64,000 nucleotides of DNA from an uncultured Prevotella sp. (GTDB lineage: Bacteria > Bacteroidota > Bacteroidia > Bacteroidales > Bacteroidaceae). Positions within the stretch are counted from its first letter, which is position 1. The number at the start of each line of letters is the position of its first letter. The position numbers and the translations under genes are program-made. Below the pieces are notes generated by a model, which ran no database searches, was not told the origin of the DNA, and saw only the letters and a list, made by a program, of their open reading frames with translations. Where the stretch lies: positions 1-64,000 of the forward strand of contig CAMNPM010000003.1 in the NCBI GenBank assembly GCA_946548065.1. Direction: 5' to 3'. Shown in pieces: positions 62,610-64,000 of this stretch.

Positions 62610-64000
62610 ATGAAACGAATCTATTATTTAGTAACAATACTATTGACAATGTCTGCCGTGCTGTCTGCACAGACACAGCAGGGCGTGGTTAAGACGCGCG
62701 GACGATTGGGAGCCAACGGAGCTGTAATAGCAGGTAGCAGGCTGGCGGGAGCATCCGTCGTGCTGAAGGGCGGCAATGCGGTGGTCAGCGGAAACAACGG
62801 CAACTTCTCGCTGCTTGTACCCTCAGGTATCTTCTACCTGCAGAACGTGCAGAAACAAGGCTACGTACTGACCGACCCTGACGTGCTGTCGCGTCAGTAT
62901 GCCTGCTCGCGCAATCCCCTGCTATTGGTAATGGAGGTACCCGACCTGCAGGCCAGCGACAAGCTGGATGCCGAACGGAAAATTCGCCGCACACTGCAAA
63001 AACAACTGACCCAGAAAGAGGACGAGCTGGAGGCACTGAAAGAGCAGCACAAGGTTAGCGAGGAGCAGTATCGCCAACAGCTGCAAGCCATCTACAGTCA
63101 GCAGGAGAGCAACGAACGGCTAATCAGCGAGATGGCCGAGCGCTATGCCACCATCGATTTCGACCAGATGGACGAGTTCAATCGTCGCATCAGCCAGCTC
63201 ATACTCGACGGACAGCTGACGGAGGCCGACTCACTGCTCAACACCAAAGGCGACATCAACAGCCGAGCCGACCAGCTGCGCCAACACCAGCAAGCCAACG
63301 CCCAAGCTGAGCGGGAGCTGACCCAGAAACAGAAAAAGCTAGAGCGCAGCAAGGCACTGACACGGCAGGAAATGGAAGACCTGGCCCAGGACTGCTACTC
63401 GAAGTTCGAAATCTTCAAGATGCAGCACCAGAACGATTCGGCCATCCACTATATCGAACTTCGCGCCAGCCTGGATACGACCAATGTACAATGGCTCATT
63501 GATGTTGGGGAGTATATCCACGAGTTCCTCGCCGACTACAACAGAGCCTTGTCCTGCTACGAGAAAGCCCTTCAGATTGCCACAGCCCAAAAGGGAGAGT
63601 ATAGTTATCAGACTGCCGACTGCCTGAACGACATTGCAGTAGTCTATATCCGACAGGCCAAGTTTGAGGAAAGTCTGAAGACGAGCCAGAAAGTGCTCGA
63701 CATTCGCCAGCGAGTGCTTGGCGAGATGCACCCGCGCACCGCCCTAGCCTACTCCAACGTCGGTGGCTGCTACCAGGAAAAGGGCGACTATGCCAAGGCT
63801 ATAGAATATCGGAAACACGCCTTGGACATCTACCTGCAAGTGTTTGGCGAAAACCATGCCGATGTAGCCAGAGAAATCGGACAATTAGGATTGTCTTATG
63901 ATACTAAAGGCGATTACCAACATGCATTGGAGTACTACCAGCGAGCACTCAGGATATACAATGGCCTACCCAAGAGCGAGCAGTTAGGCATTGCCTTGGT
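62610..64000 (+). CDS. TPR-repeat secreted protein with N-terminal carboxypeptidase-regulatory-like domain (3' truncated)
   Basis: Open frame from ATG 62610: MKRIYYLVTILLTMSAVLSAQTQQGVVKTRGRLGANG...GNNGNFSLLVPSG; coiled coil; TPRs (TALAYSNVGGCYQEKGDYAKAIEYRKHALDI); runs off window. Confidence 0.85.
   Translation, partial: MKRIYYLVTILLTMSAVLSAQTQQGVVKTRGRLGANGAVIAGSRLAGASVVLKGGNAVVSGNNGNFSLLVPSGIFYLQNVQKQGYVLTDPDVLSRQYACSRNPLLLVMEVPDLQASDKLDAERKIRRTLQKQLTQKEDELEALKEQHKVSEEQYRQQLQAIYSQQESNERLISEMAERYATIDFDQMDEFNRRISQLILDGQLTEADSLLNTKGDINSRADQLRQHQQANAQAERELTQKQKKLERSKALTRQEMEDLAQDCYSKFEIFKMQHQNDSAIHYIELRASLDTTNVQWLIDVGEYIHEFLADYNRALSCYEKALQIATAQKGEYSYQTADCLNDIAVVYIRQAKFEESLKTSQKVLDIRQRVLGEMHPRTALAYSNVGGCYQEKGDYAKAIEYRKHALDIYLQVFGENHADVAREIGQLGLSYDTKGDYQHALEYYQRALRIYNGLPKSEQLGIAL

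Overview
The window is ordinary chromosomal core DNA from a Bacteroidota genome. Gene content and promoter style suggest Bacteroidales, probably Prevotella-like, but that assignment is inference. I see no transposase, integrase, prophage, rRNA operon or CRISPR array. The main blocks are: an Rnf cluster (rseC-rnfB-rnfC-rnfD, minus, cut by the left edge); cdd; malic enzyme; the primary sigma factor; an addAB-like helicase/nuclease pair; panB; rsmG; metH/smpB/nadE/queA; a moxR-DUF58-Bat aerotolerance operon with two in-frame gene fusions; ftsY-rimO-HU-HU/TM/LysM; rpmB-rpmG-DUF4295; cinA-like/tsaD/map; a SpoIIE-type phosphatase; htpG; tRNA-Arg(ACG); a 1345-aa repeat surface protein with an overlapping 59-aa ORF; def/ruvX/SPOR; and a YtxH/holin-like cluster. 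Two observations stand out. (1) A single protein carries an HU DNA-binding domain, an acidic repeat linker, one transmembrane helix and a C-terminal LysM domain. It is encoded with a TAATG overlap directly after a normal HU gene, so it could tether the nucleoid to peptidoglycan. (2) Short-period degenerate tandem arrays recur at gene boundaries and in protein linkers. CTAG every 9 bp occurs at two loci, TTCG every 8 bp at two loci, 7-bp arrays at three loci, and a 23-bp palindromic array lies inside addB. The core word and its spacing are kept while the intervening bases drift. I know of no established name or function for these arrays. All calls come from reading the sequence; no database search was run.
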